A stretch of 7,580 nt of DNA, from NCBI GenBank assembly GCA_046048095.1, contig JBJOGS010000023.1, forward strand, positions 1 through 7,580. Direction: 5' to 3'. Both the position numbers and the translations under genes were made by a program. This document shows positions 1 to 5,806 of this stretch, piece after piece (within the stretch, counting starts at the first letter, position 1; every line of letters begins with the position of its first letter). This stretch comes from UBA3478 sp046048095. Lineage in GTDB: Bacteria > Bacteroidota > Bacteroidia > Flavobacteriales > Flavobacteriaceae. The notes under the pieces are model-generated. The model searched no databases. It was not told where the DNA came from and saw only the letters and a program-made list of their open reading frames with translations.

Positions 1-350
1 GTCTTGTAGATCAATTGCAACAGCAAACTGATGTCACTGCGCACAACAAATACATGAATAATCTCGAATACCACCGATCGGTGCTTTTGATGAATCGCGC
101 TCCTTTTATTGAAACTCCTTCGGTACTGCTCATCGAGAGCACTGATTTACTGTCTCCCATTGGTGTATTGCATTATCAATGGGTTTCAAATGCCAATGAG
201 GCCCAAGCATGGATTGCTGAGCACCGCGAACAAATTCAATGCATGGTGAACATCGGTGAGTCACCGGTTTCTTTCGGAGAAGCCCAACACCCAGGGCTTA
301 CTGAATACGCAGATGAAATAGATACCTTACACTTTTTATTATCGCTCTAA
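1..350 (+). CDS. Acyl-CoA reductase (LuxC family), C-terminal part, 5' end outside window
   Basis: The reading frame is open from base 3 to the TAA at 348-350 and has no stop before the window edge, so this is the last ~115 residues of a longer gene and not a small gene starting at the TTG at 15. The segment carries what I recall as the tail of Bacteroidota acyl-CoA reductases: NKYMNN near its start, SPIGVLHY in the middle, and FGEAQ followed by YADEIDTLHFL at the end. By family, the enzyme reduces acyl-CoA to the fatty aldehyde with NADPH; the nucleotide-binding and catalytic Cys regions lie upstream and cannot be checked here. The stop is one base from the serC start, implying co-transcription, and this gene commonly neighbours serC in flavobacteria. 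Identification rests on remembered C-terminal similarity only. Confidence 0.72.
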   Translation, partial: LVDQLQQQTDVTAHNKYMNNLEYHRSVLLMNRAPFIETPSVLLIESTDLLSPIGVLHYQWVSNANEAQAWIAEHREQIQCMVNIGESPVSFGEAQHPGLTEYADEIDTLHFLLSL

Positions 351-351
351 G

Positions 352-1419
352 ATGAAGAAATTAAATTTTGGTGCGGGCCCTTGTATTCTTCCTGAATCTG
401 TCTTTGAAGAATCTGCCCAAGCTGTCCTTGACTTTAATCAGCAAGGCCTCTCTATTCTTGAAATTAGCCACCGCTCTGCAGCCTTTGAATCGGTCATTGC
501 AGAAGCGCGAAGTTTAGTTTTAGAACTTATGGGGCTCGACGAGAAAGAGTACATCGCTCTCTTTCTACATGGTGGAGCGAGCCTGCAGTTTGCCATGGTC
601 CCTTACAATTTTCTAAAGACCAAAGCCGCCTACATCGATACAGGTGTTTGGAGTCAAAAAGCGATAAGTGAAGCCCAGAAAATTGCCCCAGTGAGTGTTG
701 TTGCCTCTTCAAAGCAAGAAGGATACAAGACGATACCAGTACTTGATGAAATCAAAGAGACCTATGATTACCTGCATCTCACTTCGAACAATACGATTTA
801 TGGCACCCAATTCAGCGAGTTTCCTTCGACTAGCGGTATTCCATTAATCGCCGATATGAGTTCAGATATCTTTTCAAAGCCTCGTGATTACAGTCGTTTT
901 GATTTGATCTATGCCGGAGCTCAAAAAAACATTGGCCCTGCCGGAACTACCATTGTTGTAATGAAGCGATCGTTCATGGAGGCTTCAAATGATTTGAACC
1001 GCTTCAAAATCCTCGATTATGCCGAGCATAGTAAGGCTGAGAGTATGCTGAATACACCCACCGTTTTTTCAATTTATGCGAGCTTACTCAATCTAAGATG
1101 GTTAAAGAGCACAACGCTTGAGGTGATTTACCGTGAGAATTCAGAAAAGGCAAAGCGTCTGTATGAGGCCCTAGATCGTTACGAATGGATCCTCCCTTTC
1201 GCTGAAACGAAAAGCAGATCGATTATGAACGTGACTTTTAACCTTGCCAATGAAGCTAGTGTGCAACTTTTTGACAGCTATTGCAATAAATACGATATTC
1301 ACGGACTGAAAGGTCACCGCTTAGTAGGCGGATATCGAGCCTCATTGTACAATGCGCTTTCTTTAGCATCAGTCGAGCGACTAATTGAAGTCTTTGATGA
1401 AGTAAATAAACATGTCTAA
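352..1419 (+). CDS. serC: Phosphoserine aminotransferase SerC
   Basis: SerC is a cytosolic PLP enzyme that transfers the amino group of glutamate to 3-phosphohydroxypyruvate, giving O-phosphoserine (serine synthesis); it also acts on the 4-phosphoerythronate-derived keto acid in pyridoxal phosphate synthesis. The 355 residues match the usual length. The N-terminus NFGAGPCILP is the family signature. HRSAAF (residues 40-45) carries the substrate-binding Arg41, GGAS (74-77) the cofactor phosphate loop, Trp100 the ring-stacking position, Asp168 the pyridine-N contact, and GAQKNIGPAG (189-198) the Schiff-base Lys192. Asn234-Thr235 would complete the phosphate site from the partner subunit, and GHRLVGGYR (321-329) supplies the substrate His/Arg residues. 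All expected residues are present, so it should be active. The ATG lies one base after the preceding stop; the 3' end overlaps the next gene by 8 nt. No serA follows it. Confidence 0.96.
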   Translation: MKKLNFGAGPCILPESVFEESAQAVLDFNQQGLSILEISHRSAAFESVIAEARSLVLELMGLDEKEYIALFLHGGASLQFAMVPYNFLKTKAAYIDTGVWSQKAISEAQKIAPVSVVASSKQEGYKTIPVLDEIKETYDYLHLTSNNTIYGTQFSEFPSTSGIPLIADMSSDIFSKPRDYSRFDLIYAGAQKNIGPAGTTIVVMKRSFMEASNDLNRFKILDYAEHSKAESMLNTPTVFSIYASLLNLRWLKSTTLEVIYRENSEKAKRLYEALDRYEWILPFAETKSRSIMNVTFNLANEASVQLFDSYCNKYDIHGLKGHRLVGGYRASLYNALSLASVERLIEVFDEVNKHV

Positions 1420-1723
1420 ACCTAACTATTTTTCACGCCTCAAAATAAAATGGGGGATTGTTTCGAACATTCAGCTCACTCTCATTTTCATCGTATTTGC
1501 CCTAACCGGAAGTGCAGCCTCTCGATTAGCAGGTCCGGTCATGGACTTTCTATCTTTATCGTCAAAAGAGCTAAATCCTTTTATTTATTGGCCTGTTCGA
1601 ATTGGATTGATCTTTCCGCTCTATCAAGTGTTACTGCTCTTCTTTGGAGCCCTTTTTGGGCAGTTTCGCTTTTTTTGGAATTTCGAGAAGAAGCTGCTTC
1701 GACGTTTTGGATTAAAGCTTTAA
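1412..1723 (+). CDS. DUF6787 family small membrane protein
   Basis: This 103-residue protein has a basic N-terminus (SRLKIKWGI, residues 8-16), a hydrophobic segment at about 20-41 with TGSAASRLAGPV at its end, a short loop, a second hydrophobic segment at about 61-83, and a conserved-looking tail GQFRFFWNFEKKLLRRFG (83-100). Two membrane spans with both positively charged ends in the cytoplasm are the likely topology. I recognise the family as a Bacteroidota-restricted protein now called DUF6787, sometimes mislabelled as a diacylglyceryl transferase; no Lgt catalytic motif is visible and the protein is far too short for Lgt. Function is unknown. The ATG lies inside the last codons of serC (8-nt overlap), so translation is probably coupled. 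Its 3' end faces msrA across 9 bases. Confidence 0.85.
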   Translation: MSKPNYFSRLKIKWGIVSNIQLTLIFIVFALTGSAASRLAGPVMDFLSLSSKELNPFIYWPVRIGLIFPLYQVLLLFFGALFGQFRFFWNFEKKLLRRFGLKL

Positions 1724-1732
1724 ACTGAACAC

Positions 1733-2275
1733 TTACTCGTTGGTGAGGAACGATGCAAACTGAAGCTCTAATCGGTTAAGTTTTGGTAAAATCACCGCAG
1801 TACAATAGCGCGCTTCACTGTGAAGTTCATAGTATTTATGGTGTTCAGATTCTGCGGGGTAAAAAGCGTTAAACGGTGTCACTTCTGTGACTATAGGCGA
1901 ATCAAACGCCTTTTGGTTCTCTAATTCCTCAATATATTCGGTTGCGATTGCTCGCTGGCGCTCGGTGGTGTAAAAAATGGCACTTCGATACTGCGTTCCA
2001 ATATCATACCCCTGTCGATTCAGCGTCGTCGAATCATGAGTGGCAAAAAAAATGGCGAGTAATTGATTCAATTCAATTTGTGTAGGGTCATACTTGAGTT
2101 GAATGCATTCTGCGTGTCCCGTAGTTCCATTGCACACCTCTCTGTAACAGGGATTTTTGACGAAACCTCCTGAATACCCGGACTGCACTTCAACGACTCC
2201 CTTTACTTTTGAAAATACCGCTTCGGTGCACCAGAAGCATCCGGCCGCTAAATAAATGGTTTGATTGCCGTTCAT
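1733..2275 (-). CDS. msrA: Peptide-methionine (S)-S-oxide reductase MsrA
   Basis: MsrA reduces the S-epimer of methionine sulfoxide, free or in proteins, using thioredoxin as the usual reductant. With the ATG at 2275 the protein has 180 residues, a single MsrA domain without a fused MsrB. GCFWC (12-16) holds the catalytic Cys13; GYSGG (33-37), GHAE (53-56), an HDSTTLNRQGYDIGTQYRS block (80-98) and FYPAE (138-142) are family motifs. Cys158 in RYCTAV near the C-terminus is a candidate resolving cysteine. HDS replaces the common HDP. The frame stays open to a TTG at 2296, seven codons upstream, but that TTG is part of a -7 promoter element (TAACTTTG), so it should lie upstream of the transcript and the ATG is preferred. 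No cleavable signal peptide is evident, suggesting a cytoplasmic enzyme. Divergent from lolD, convergent with the DUF6787 gene. Confidence 0.95.
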   Translation of the reverse strand: MNGNQTIYLAAGCFWCTEAVFSKVKGVVEVQSGYSGGFVKNPCYREVCNGTTGHAECIQLKYDPTQIELNQLLAIFFATHDSTTLNRQGYDIGTQYRSAIFYTTERQRAIATEYIEELENQKAFDSPIVTEVTPFNAFYPAESEHHKYYELHSEARYCTAVILPKLNRLELQFASFLTNE

Positions 2276-2292
2276 TTTCTTTCGTATTTTGT
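2260..2292 (+). promoter_or_regulatory. Possible promoter of the lolD cluster
   Basis: On the plus strand TTTG (2260-2263) is followed after 21 nt by TATTTTGTG (2285-2293), an imperfect -7 element: it reads TAnTTTG, one base shorter than TAnnTTTG. It ends about 20 nt before the lolD ATG at 2313. Position and the -33-like TTTG support it, the short -7 element argues against it. Its upstream half lies inside the start of msrA. Confidence 0.35.
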
Positions 2293-2293
2293 G

Positions 2294-2324
2294 CAAAGTT
2301 AACAGTTCATCGATGGTTCTTCAA
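2294..2324 (-). promoter_or_regulatory. Predicted promoter of msrA
   Basis: Read on the minus strand, TTG (2324-2322), a 20-nt spacer and TAACTTTG (2301-2294) match the Bacteroidota sigma-A consensus TTG-N17-23-TAnnTTTG in every fixed position. The -7 element ends 18 nt before the msrA ATG, leaving a leader of roughly 10-15 nt. The upstream half lies within the first codons of the divergent lolD gene. This is a consensus match, not mapped experimentally. Confidence 0.65.
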
Positions 2325-2981
2325 GCGGTACATGTGTCTAAAACCAAGCAAAATGTGCGCATTCTACAAGACGTTAGTTTAGAGATCATGCCCGCTGAAA
2401 TTGTAACGATTACCGGGCCATCTGGTGCAGGAAAAACGACACTACTAAATATCCTGGGAACGCTCGAATCCCCTGATGCAAATGAACACACCGTGCTCAA
2501 TCTTGAGGGGCACTCGCTTTTAGGTCGTTCAGATCAAACACTAGCTCAACTGCGAAATCAATCGCTTGGTTTTGTGTTTCAGCACCACGGACTACTCGAT
2601 GAATTCACGGCGCTAGAGAACGTCATGCTCCCAGGAATTATTGCAAAAAGGCCGATGAAAGCGCTCAACGAGCAAGCGCAAGAATTGTTGGCACGCTTGG
2701 GACTGGCGCATCGCTTAGCACATAAACCTCAGGCCCTTTCTGGGGGCGAGCAGCAACGGGTAGCTGTTGCCCGGGCATTGATTAATACGCCACGAATCAT
2801 TCTTGCCGATGAGCCTAGTGGCAACTTAGACACTCCAAACGCCCATCAGTTACACGATCTCTTTTTAGAGCTAGCCTCGCAGCTGAATTGTGCCTTTGTC
2901 GTAGTTACCCACAACGCCGATCTCGCCAAAAAGGCTCACCGAACATTAATTCTGCGCGATGGTAAAATGGTCGCCCACTGA
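2313..2981 (+). CDS. lolD: LolD-type ABC transporter ATP-binding protein
   Basis: A 222-residue single-domain ABC ATPase of the LolD/MacB subfamily. GPSGAGKT (35-42) is Walker A, Gln90 in FVFQHHGLL the Q-loop, LSGGEQQRVAVARAL (142-156) the ABC signature, IILADEPSGNLD (162-173) Walker B with catalytic Glu167 and the D-loop, and His200 in VVTHN the H-loop, so it should hydrolyse ATP. The stretch FQHHGLLDEFTALENVMLP (89-107) is typical of LolD, which pairs with LolC/LolE-type permeases to extract lipoproteins from the inner membrane for transfer to LolA. No permease gene is adjacent; a distant one must be assumed. The ATG at 2313 begins directly with the expected strand VLQAVHVSK; a 16-codon upstream extension from a TTG at 2265 overlaps msrA and the promoters and is rejected. 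It overlaps the next gene by 23 nt. MacB or an uncharacterised exporter is the alternative to LolD. Confidence 0.86.
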   Translation: MVLQAVHVSKTKQNVRILQDVSLEIMPAEIVTITGPSGAGKTTLLNILGTLESPDANEHTVLNLEGHSLLGRSDQTLAQLRNQSLGFVFQHHGLLDEFTALENVMLPGIIAKRPMKALNEQAQELLARLGLAHRLAHKPQALSGGEQQRVAVARALINTPRIILADEPSGNLDTPNAHQLHDLFLELASQLNCAFVVVTHNADLAKKAHRTLILRDGKMVAH

Positions 2982-3735
2982 GCTTCAATCGTACTTAGAC
3001 GAAAAGGCTGAACAGTATGAAAAAGTATCATTTTTAGCCTCTGATCCTCTCGGATTACTCCATGAGTTTACACAACCAAGAGATCAAGAAATTTTTGGAC
3101 TGCTCATCGCCACCATTGCCTGGGGCAATCGCGCTTCTATTATAAAAAGTGGCAGGCAGCTCATTCAACGCTTTGATCACACCCCCTTTGAGGCCATCAC
3201 GTGTTCAAGTGAAAATGAAATCAAAAGTTTAGCCAAGGGGTTTGTACATCGCACTTTTAATTCAGAGGACTTGATTTTCTTTTGTCTTAGTTTAAAGCGC
3301 TACTTTCAAGAAAATCAGAGTTTAGAACAGTTATTCTCTGCTACAGATGAAGATCTCAATCAAGGACTGATCGCACTTAGATCCTATTTTCTGAAGACTC
3401 CTCATCAACGCCGCAGTGAAAAACACTTGGCGGATGTTTCAAAAAATAGCGCAGCCAAAAGACTCCATCTCTTTCTGCGCTGGATGGTGAGAGATTCAAA
3501 AAAAGGAGTAGACCTAGGGATTTGGAAACGGCTCTCTGCAGCTCAACTCTCTTGCCCCCTTGATGTTCATTCGGCCCACGTGGCTCGATCCTTAGGACTG
3601 CTACAGCGCTCTCAAAACGATTTGAGGGCCGTAAAAGAACTGGACGCTGTTCTGAGATTGCTCGATCCGCACGATCCTGTGAAATACGATTTCGCACTTT
3701 TTGGGATTGGTGCCTTTGAATTTGTAGATTTGTAG
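2959..3735 (+). CDS. TIGR02757 / DUF2400 family protein, function unknown
   Basis: The 258-residue protein matches what I know of the TIGR02757 (DUF2400) family in both length and motifs. In order: DPLGLLHEF (29-37), IATIAWGNR (50-58), SAAKRLHLFLRWMVR (164-178), GVDLGIWKRL (183-192), CPLDVHSAHVARSLGLL (199-215) and DPVKYDFALFGIG (239-251). The family is common in Bacteroidota and no biochemical function is established to my knowledge. The helical LDVHSAHVARSLGL block resembles the helix carrying the catalytic Asp of HhH-GPD DNA glycosylases (VD-x-HV-x-R-x-x-RLGL), so a nucleic-acid-binding role is a reasonable but untested inference. No signal peptide or membrane span is visible. The ATG lies in the 3' end of lolD (23-nt overlap in another frame), suggesting translational coupling, though I know of no functional link to Lol transport. 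Confidence 0.88.
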   Translation: MVKWSPTELQSYLDEKAEQYEKVSFLASDPLGLLHEFTQPRDQEIFGLLIATIAWGNRASIIKSGRQLIQRFDHTPFEAITCSSENEIKSLAKGFVHRTFNSEDLIFFCLSLKRYFQENQSLEQLFSATDEDLNQGLIALRSYFLKTPHQRRSEKHLADVSKNSAAKRLHLFLRWMVRDSKKGVDLGIWKRLSAAQLSCPLDVHSAHVARSLGLLQRSQNDLRAVKELDAVLRLLDPHDPVKYDFALFGIGAFEFVDL

Positions 3736-3747
3736 GATTTATCTTTG
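3715..3747 (+). promoter_or_regulatory. Possible internal promoter before the dihydroorotase-like gene
   Basis: TTTG (3715-3718), a 21-nt spacer and TATCTTTG (3740-3747) fit the Bacteroidota promoter consensus fully, and the -7 element falls in the only short gap of this gene cluster. It ends just four bases before the GTG start codon at 3752, so a transcript from it would be leaderless or nearly so. It could also be chance in AT-rich sequence. Confidence 0.4.
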
Positions 3748-3751
3748 AAAC

Positions 3752-4996
3752 GTGAATACGCTACTACAATCGGTCACCCTGCACGAAAGAGCCCATCCCC
3801 TTCACAATAAGATTGTAGATATCCGCATCAGCCAAGGAATAATCACTGCGATCGCAGAACGCTTGCCTGTTGATTCTCAAGATCAGGCCATCGCTATGAA
3901 GGACACCTCTGTCTCTTATGGCTGGTTTGATCCAGAGGTGAGCTTTAGCCAACCTGGGTACGAGCACAAGGGATTGCTCGAAAACGATTTACGTGAGGCG
4001 GCCTATGCGGGATTAGCCTCGGTTGGATTAATGACAGAAACCCTACCCTATCCTGACAATGGCAGTGCATTAACTTTCTATAAGAGTTTTGCCCCTCAAG
4101 CAGTTTCTCTTTATCCCTTCGGATCACTCACTTTGAACAATAAAGGAGAGGCGCTAGCCGAACTCTATGATCTTTTTCAGAAAGGAGCCATTGGTTTCTA
4201 TGATTATAAGCGACCGCTCATAGAAGCAAACCTATTGAAATTAGCACTGCAATACAGTCAAAACTTTAAAGGAAAAGTGGTCGTTTTTTGTCAAGACCAT
4301 TCATTGAGTAAAGGTGGCCAGGTGAGAGAGAGCGCCTCGAATGTCTCTTTAGGTCTTAAGGCGATTCCCGATCTCAGCGAAGAACTCGCCGTACAGCAGT
4401 GCATTTCACTGTTGCGTTATACCGGAGGAAATCTTCATTTGTGCGGCATTTCTAGTACCCGTTCTATCGACCTCATAGCACAGGCCAAAGAAGAAGGTCT
4501 TCAATTGAGCTGTAGCGTCGCCATAGGACTCCTTTACTTTGACGAATCGGCATTGCAGTCTTTTGACACCCGCTATAAGATTACTCCTGGATTGACAGAC
4601 AACACCACTAGGCAGCGGTTAATAGAAGCTGTCAAAGCAGGGATTATTGACTATGTCACCTCAGACCATCAAAATGTTTCTGTAGAAGAAAAAGATACTG
4701 AATTTTCAGAGGCCTCTTTTGGCAGCAAAACACTCTCAGGATTGTTCCCTGCACTATGCAACATTTTTGGACCCGAGCTTGCGCCGGATCTTTTATTACG
4801 TGCCTATCAGACTTACGGTATTGGGCCATCAGAAATTAAAGTACACCAACCTGCACATTTGTCATTTTATAAAGAAGCTACCCACCAAATCATTGAAAAG
4901 GAAGCACAGACTAATTTATTTCATGGTACCGAGTTTTCGTTCAAGGGAATCGGTGTGTTTTCAAACAATCAATTGGTTCTTACCCCTTCTTCATAA
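3752..4996 (+). CDS. Dihydroorotase-family protein (PyrC-like) lacking metal ligands, probably non-catalytic
   Basis: A 414-residue amidohydrolase-fold protein related to dihydroorotase (COG0044), which normally cyclises carbamoyl aspartate in pyrimidine synthesis. The frame is recognisable throughout: a small N-terminal beta domain (1-55), FDPEVSFSQPGYEHKG (59-74), QDHSLSKGG (181-189), LHLCGISSTRSIDLI (228-242), KITPGLTDNTTRQRLIEAVKAGIIDYVTSDH (276-306) and a C-terminal beta strand region. The zinc site is destroyed: DPHVHF-REPG has become DPEVSF-SQPG (both His lost at 62 and 64, Arg at 66), the His before the ED motif is Phe179, the His of HIxHIS is Gly232, and the PHH segment reads AIG (257-259). 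Asp305 remains. From memory, flavobacteria often carry a similarly altered paralogue besides a true PyrC. It may act as a partner of aspartate carbamoyltransferase, as the inactive PyrC' does in Pseudomonas; this is inference. Start is GTG; an in-frame stop at 3746-3748 excludes an earlier one and the next Met is residue 49. Confidence 0.85.
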   Translation: MNTLLQSVTLHERAHPLHNKIVDIRISQGIITAIAERLPVDSQDQAIAMKDTSVSYGWFDPEVSFSQPGYEHKGLLENDLREAAYAGLASVGLMTETLPYPDNGSALTFYKSFAPQAVSLYPFGSLTLNNKGEALAELYDLFQKGAIGFYDYKRPLIEANLLKLALQYSQNFKGKVVVFCQDHSLSKGGQVRESASNVSLGLKAIPDLSEELAVQQCISLLRYTGGNLHLCGISSTRSIDLIAQAKEEGLQLSCSVAIGLLYFDESALQSFDTRYKITPGLTDNTTRQRLIEAVKAGIIDYVTSDHQNVSVEEKDTEFSEASFGSKTLSGLFPALCNIFGPELAPDLLLRAYQTYGIGPSEIKVHQPAHLSFYKEATHQIIEKEAQTNLFHGTEFSFKGIGVFSNNQLVLTPSS

Positions 4997-4998
4997 CT

Positions 4999-5622
4999 AT
5001 GCCCTTAGAATACCTTTACCGTGCAGCGAATCAAGAAAGCAGTAAGGCGCTCTTCATGATTCACGGATACGGAAGCTCGGCCGAAGACCTCTTTCAGTTT
5101 GCACCGCACTTACCCGATGACTATCATATTTTTTCATTTCGTGCGCCCTATCAGCTTTCAGCAAGCCAGTACGCCTGGTATGCCATTCACTTTGACGAGG
5201 ATCAAAAAAAATTCAATGATTTGAACCAAGCTCGAGAGTCTCTTGAGCACCTGAAAACTAGCATTGATCAATTAAAGCACACCTACGCGCTTAACCAAGT
5301 GACCCTAATGGGATTCAGTCAGGGCTGTATCTTAGGATTAGCATTGACATTAAACTATCCGAATTACTTTACTGCGATCTTGGGATTAAGCGGATATCTG
5401 AACAAAGAATTACTACTCCTTACCCCCCCACAACCATCGAACACTCAGTTTTTTTTATCTCATGGAACCGCTGATGCTGTTATTCCCTTTCAATGGGCGC
5501 AAGAGTCCATGGAGTATTTGAAAGCGCATGACATGGAGGTTTCGTGGCATACCTACCCCTCAGGACATACTGTTTCTTACGACAACTTTAAAGACCTAAT
5601 GGACTTCATTGGTGGCCTTTAG
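4999..5622 (+). CDS. Alpha/beta hydrolase, phospholipase/carboxylesterase (COG0400) type
   Basis: The 207-residue protein has the compact serine-esterase form of the YpfH/carboxylesterase group. HGYGSS (22-27) forms the oxyanion-hole region, GFSQG (105-109) the nucleophile elbow with Ser107, HGTADAVIPF (155-164) holds Asp159, and PSGHTVS (187-193) holds His190, so the catalytic triad is complete. GLSGYL after the elbow and the Asp-Val/Ile-Pro sequence are typical of the group. It probably hydrolyses short-chain esters or lysophospholipids in the cytoplasm, as no signal peptide is visible; the true substrate cannot be told. The ATG begins two bases after the stop of the dihydroorotase-like gene, consistent with co-transcription, and it is the last gene of the plus-strand cluster. 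Its last 17 nt overlap the convergent small gene. A C7 tract (5423-5429) and a T8 tract (5449-5456) lie in its coding sequence. Confidence 0.88.
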   Translation: MPLEYLYRAANQESSKALFMIHGYGSSAEDLFQFAPHLPDDYHIFSFRAPYQLSASQYAWYAIHFDEDQKKFNDLNQARESLEHLKTSIDQLKHTYALNQVTLMGFSQGCILGLALTLNYPNYFTAILGLSGYLNKELLLLTPPQPSNTQFFLSHGTADAVIPFQWAQESMEYLKAHDMEVSWHTYPSGHTVSYDNFKDLMDFIGGL

Positions 5623-5806
5623 AAGCCTTTTCAAGTTCTACCTTCAAAGAATCTATGACGCGCTTTAGCTCAACCAGCTCATTTTCTTGTTTTAGGTTTT
5701 TATCAGATAGCGCCTGAAATGTTCGATTTGAGTTGACCAGTTGGTAGAGTAAAATAAGAGCTGTGAATACAAAGAGATAGGTAAAAATGGATCGTTTGAG
5801 CATCAT
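5606..5806 (-). CDS. Small bitopic membrane protein with coiled coil, unknown family
   Basis: The 66-residue protein starts MMLKRS, has one hydrophobic segment at about 7-24, and continues as a charged helix at about 30-61. Leu44, Leu47, Ile51, Leu54 and Leu58 follow the 3-4 spacing of a heptad, so a parallel coiled coil is likely. Lys4-Arg5 before the membrane span predicts N-terminus in the cytoplasm and the coiled coil in the periplasm, the layout of FtsB/FtsL/DivIC-type proteins, but I see no motif that assigns it to any of these. Support for a real gene: it is amphipathic in a biologically sensible way, and its ATG overlaps the TAA of the upstream hydrolase gene (TAATG), as expected for coupled translation. 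A second ATG follows at once at 5803. Its 3' end overlaps the convergent esterase gene by 17 nt. Confidence 0.72.
   Translation of the reverse strand: MMLKRSIFTYLFVFTALILLYQLVNSNRTFQALSDKNLKQENELVELKRVIDSLKVELEKASKGHQ

Noticed and set aside
15..350. A complete 111-residue gene starting at TTG 15
   Set aside because: The frame is open up to the window edge and the sequence matches the C-terminal end of acyl-CoA reductases, so it is the tail of a truncated gene.
527..712. Minus-strand ORF inside serC
   Set aside because: Antisense shadow of a well-conserved coding region; Arg/His/Cys-rich with no family resemblance.
1450..1728. Second plus-strand ORF overlapping the DUF6787 gene
   Set aside because: Its protein shows no coherent domain or membrane pattern, while the other frame is a recognised family with a start coupled to serC.
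1724..1760. Hairpin terminator between the DUF6787 gene and msrA
   Set aside because: The gap is only 9 bases and I could not form a stable stem followed by a T-run on either strand.
2265..2312. N-terminal extension of the LolD protein from a TTG at 2265
   Set aside because: It would overlap msrA and both promoter candidates, and the ABC domain begins right at the ATG at 2313.
3377..3697. Minus-strand ORF of 106 codons inside the TIGR02757 gene
   Set aside because: Antisense shadow; the plus frame carries all family motifs across the same interval.
3764..4127. Two minus-strand ORFs inside the dihydroorotase-like gene
   Set aside because: Antisense shadows with no recognisable protein features.
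4719..5045. Plus-strand ORF spanning the junction of the dihydroorotase-like and esterase genes
   Set aside because: It runs out of frame over two recognised coding sequences and has no plausible domain.
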